Of a stretch of DNA of 8,887 nt, positions 7,407-8,887 are shown one piece after another. The notes beneath the pieces were generated by a model. That model did no database searches and was not told the origin of the DNA. It saw nothing but the letters and a program-made list of their open reading frames with translations. Position numbers and translations under genes: made by a program. The stretch is from assembly GCA_025999115.1 (NCBI GenBank), contig BNWW01000072.1, positions 1 through 8,887 on the forward strand, written 5' to 3'. Each line of letters opens with the position of its first letter. Position 1 is the stretch's first letter. The DNA comes from Bacteroidia bacterium. GTDB taxonomy: Bacteria > Bacteroidota > Bacteroidia > Bacteroidales > Azobacteroidaceae.

Positions 7407-8056
7407 ATCAGCTTTGCAATATTCTTTCCCAAATTCTGCATAGTTCGTATTCCTTCACCGTCTTGTTTCAAATCTTTGACCGTCAATCCGCGAACATTGT
7501 TCCAATACGTGGACGAGGCAACCGTCATTTCGGCAATGGTAAAATATTGATTCAGACTTTCAAACGTCATGGATGCGCCCGAACGGGGAGTCGTTACGAC
7601 CGATGCGCCAACTTTGTAACGAAAATCTTTGGAATGAGCATAGAAAGCCCTGTCTAAAAAAGATTTCATCGTGCCGGCAATTCCGCCGAAATAAGTCGGG
7701 GAAGCCAAAATAATTGCATCCGCCCTGTGCATCGCGAGTAGCCACTTTTTCTCCTCTTCCGTGACATAAACACAACCATTGCTTTCCTCACGACATTTGC
7801 CACAGGCAACGCAACCTTTGATGTCGCTTTTCCCGATATGAATGACTTCAAAATCGATCTGTTCTTCATGCAACGTTTCTCCGACGACCGAAAGCGCATA
7901 AGCGGTGTTTCCGTTTTCATTTGGGCAGCCGTTTAAGGCGACTACTTTTTTACCTTGCTTGGTTTTTGCCGACCGGATGATGGCGCTTACCCCTTCTCGT
8001 GCTACCAAGGTTGCACCAACAAGGCCGATTGATTTTAGAAATTCTCTCTTTTTCAT
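7403..8056 (-). CDS. Iron-sulfur flavoprotein / NAD(P)H-dependent FMN reductase with Tat-like leader
   Basis: The 217-residue protein has a flavodoxin-like fold and probably moves electrons between a reduced nucleotide or Fe-S donor and an unknown acceptor. The FMN phosphate loop is NGCPNENGNT (42-51), a second flavin loop is SPTYFGG (119-125), and four cysteines at 82, 85, 88 and 95 (CX2CX2CX6C, in GCVACGKC...GC) can hold a [4Fe-4S] cluster as in Isf-type proteins. The N-terminus KKREFLKSIGLVGATL resembles a Tat signal with Lys-Arg in place of twin Arg, so export with bound cofactors is plausible but not certain. It ends with LGKNIAKLI, whereas the paralogue at 8554-8887 continues about 23 more residues to NFIR; its 3' end may have been cut when the AAA relic was joined next to it. 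It lies 11 bases after the upstream small gene and is probably co-transcribed with it. The physiological substrate is unknown. Confidence 0.85.
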   Translation of the reverse strand: MKKREFLKSIGLVGATLVAREGVSAIIRSAKTKQGKKVVALNGCPNENGNTAYALSVVGETLHEEQIDFEVIHIGKSDIKGCVACGKCREESNGCVYVTEEEKKWLLAMHRADAIILASPTYFGGIAGTMKSFLDRAFYAHSKDFRYKVGASVVTTPRSGASMTFESLNQYFTIAEMTVASSTYWNNVRGLTVKDLKQDGEGIRTMQNLGKNIAKLI

Positions 8057-8067
8057 GGTTGATTGTT

Positions 8068-8235
8068 TTATAGCACTTCTCCTTTATGATAAGATTCCCA
8101 CAAATAATCCGGATTTTCATAATACAAACTATTGACTACCACATTTCGGTGATTTTTTGTTTTCCGGCCAATGTATTCAATTAGGCTACAAACAAAAAAC
8201 AGGTCGTTGTATTCTTTTTTTTCTCTTCCGGTCAT
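8068..8235 (-). CDS. 55-residue remnant of a Bacteroidales DUF3990-linked protein
   Basis: The ATG at 8235 overlaps the DUF3990 stop codon in ATGA, which suggests translational coupling. The product starts MTGREKKEYNDLFFVCSL, goes on to IEYIGRKTKNHRNVVVN, and ends YYENPDYLWESYHKGEVL. From memory, intact proteins beside DUF3990 genes in Bacteroidales are about 150 residues. They carry the same N-terminus (DLFFVCS.IEYI.RKTKN.R..VVN) and the same C-terminal YYENP.Y..E.Y..G..L. Here the two ends are joined directly near residues 35-38 (about 8122-8131), so the middle of roughly 90 residues seems to have been removed in frame. I know no function for the family. The short product may be untranslated, inactive, or a surviving mini-protein. 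The next gene, the flavoprotein, begins 11 bases after the TAA. Confidence 0.6.
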   Translation of the reverse strand: MTGREKKEYNDLFFVCSLIEYIGRKTKNHRNVVVNSLYYENPDYLWESYHKGEVL

Positions 8236-8498
8236 TTTTCAACCTCCTCACTTTGGATAAAAGTTAAACAATTTAATGCTTCTTTGGTACAAAAACTGAT
8301 TTGATGTGTTGGATGTTTAAACTTAGCCAGCATCCAAAACTGCTCTCTGGTAAGGATGCCATTCACATAATCCGATATACAATTATAAACTTGGTCGTTT
8401 GCCATTGCTCCAATAACAATATCATAATCATGTGCGACACCATTACGACAAGCAACGATAAAATCCAATTTACAATATCCACCATGATATATTTGCAT
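8232..8498 (-). CDS. Internally deleted DUF3990-domain protein
   Basis: The 88-residue product begins MQIYHGGY and jumps straight to KLDFIVACRNGVAHDYDIVI, NDQVYNCISDYVNGILTREQ and HQISFCTKEALNCLTF. This is the first strand and the whole C-terminal half of DUF3990, a family with an ADP-ribosyltransferase-like look that is often suspected to be a toxin or effector. Intact members are about 150-165 residues and carry a central part with DFG.GFY.T and a Q-A-x-x-W/M-A motif; that part is absent here, the junction being near 8466-8477. The reading frame is kept, so the deletion is a multiple of three. Promoter, start codon and ATGA overlap with the next gene are all intact. In other Bacteroidales a DUF3791 gene often precedes DUF3990; here the promoter lies directly upstream, so that partner is missing. 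The loss of the likely catalytic part argues that the protein is inactive as an enzyme. Confidence 0.7.
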   Translation of the reverse strand: MQIYHGGYCKLDFIVACRNGVAHDYDIVIGAMANDQVYNCISDYVNGILTREQFWMLAKFKHPTHQISFCTKEALNCLTFIQSEEVEK

Positions 8499-8521
8499 AC
8501 TACTAACTAATTATTTCGTAT

Positions 8522-8552
8522 CAAAGGTACTCATTTTCTTGATGACAGCAAG
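8522..8552 (-). promoter_or_regulatory. Complete Bacteroidota promoter for the DUF3990-flavoprotein unit
   Basis: On the minus strand CTTG (8552-8549) is followed by a 19-base spacer and then TACCTTTG (8529-8522). This fits the TTTG-N19..21-TAnnTTTG consensus with one mismatch in the -33 box. Transcription should start near 8515, about 17 bases before the ATG at 8498. The next three genes are the same strand and tightly spaced, so this promoter probably drives DUF3990 remnant, 55-residue remnant and flavoprotein together. It is the best-formed promoter in the window. Confidence 0.75.
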
Positions 8553-8553
8553 T

Positions 8554-8887
8554 TTACCGGATAAAATTAGTAAACACCTTTTCTTCCTGTTTCGGTTCAA
8601 TCCCTCTGGTTTGTTCCCTCATTTTCAGCATCCAAGCCATATTTTTACCCAGCATTTGCATAATTTGAATGCCTTCCGCATCTTGTTCAGCTTCGCCGGG
8701 TGCGCGGCCATGGATAACATTCCAATAATTTGAGGTTGGAACCAGCATTTCCGATATACTAAGGTAATGATTCAAAGCATTGAAAGTCATGCTCCCGCCG
8801 GTGCGGCGAACGGCGACTACCGATGCACCGACTTTGTGCCGAAACCAGCCGCCATTGGCAGAAGCGACATAAAAAGCCCGGTCTAAA
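8554..8887 (-). CDS. Flavodoxin-fold FMN reductase paralogue, N-terminal part beyond the window
   Basis: The reading frame is open to the right edge, so only the last 110 codons are present. It reads LDRAFYVASANGGWFRHK, VGASVVAVRRTGGSMTF, NALNHYLSISEMLVPTS and NYWNVIHGRAPGEAEQ, and ends KVFTNFIR. These stretches align throughout with the C-terminal half of the flavoprotein at 7403-8056 (LDRAFY, KVGASVV, GASMTF, LNQYFTIAEM, YWNNVRG, QDGEGI, LGKN). It is therefore a second NAD(P)H-dependent FMN reductase or iron-sulfur flavoprotein; the Fe-S cysteines would lie outside the window. It keeps the family's usual NFIR end, which the other copy lacks. An ATG at 8790 within the frame is internal, not the start. 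Its stop lies just before the -33 box of the DUF3990 promoter, with no obvious terminator between. Confidence 0.85.
   Translation of the reverse strand, partial: LDRAFYVASANGGWFRHKVGASVVAVRRTGGSMTFNALNHYLSISEMLVPTSNYWNVIHGRAPGEAEQDAEGIQIMQMLGKNMAWMLKMREQTRGIEPKQEEKVFTNFIR

Noticed and set aside
7010..7657. 215-codon plus-strand open frame starting at TTG
   Set aside because: Its first half is the middle of the AAA/DUF4143 relic; after about 7336 it leaves the homologous frame and runs antisense through the flavoprotein. The TTG is internal to a relic, not a real start.

Overview
The window looks like part of a Bacteroidota chromosome, probably Bacteroidales. The main evidence is the promoter signature: five -7 boxes of the form TAnnTTTG (four read TACCTTTG) sit just upstream of gene starts, and Shine-Dalgarno sequences are largely absent. 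The gene families agree: a GH2 beta-mannosidase, an ABC-F ATPase with the KSYG...VGKNGEGKST second cassette, DUF3990, an AAA/DUF4143-type ATPase and Tat-type iron-sulfur flavoproteins. All names come from reading the sequence and recalling families; no database was searched.

Left part (1-5439). A short-leader gene for a putative HTH regulator (50-1066) converges on a secreted beta-mannosidase (minus, 1074-3635). The mannosidase and an ABC-F ribosome-associated ATPase (plus, 3727-5439) are transcribed divergently from back-to-back promoters whose -7 boxes form a 10-bp inverted repeat. Both genes can be misread as starting at a TTG that actually lies inside the -7 box; the downstream ATGs are better starts. 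The ABC-F gene carries an in-frame 69-nt palindromic element (4745-4813) that folds on paper into a gap-free four-arm cloverleaf.

Middle (5440-6801). A second palindromic C/G-rich repeat fills the gap after the ABC-F stop codon, and its right end merges with the probable promoter of a DEAD-box RNA helicase (5560-6801).

Right part (6802-8887). This is accessory DNA in decay. An AAA/DUF4143 ATPase relic (6843-7406) keeps its two ends but has lost at least three internal blocks, including the P-loop. Converging on it is a minus-strand unit: DUF3990 remnant, then a 55-residue remnant, then an iron-sulfur flavoprotein, with one promoter (8522-8552) in front. The two small genes overlap by ATGA, and each seems to have lost its middle in frame while keeping both ends. 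A second flavoprotein paralogue runs off the right edge. The recurring 'ends kept, middle removed' pattern in three adjacent genes, and the cloverleaf repeat translated inside a translation factor, are the two most notable things here.

No tRNA, rRNA, CRISPR array or complete transposon was seen, and no gene-free stretch exceeds 300 bases.
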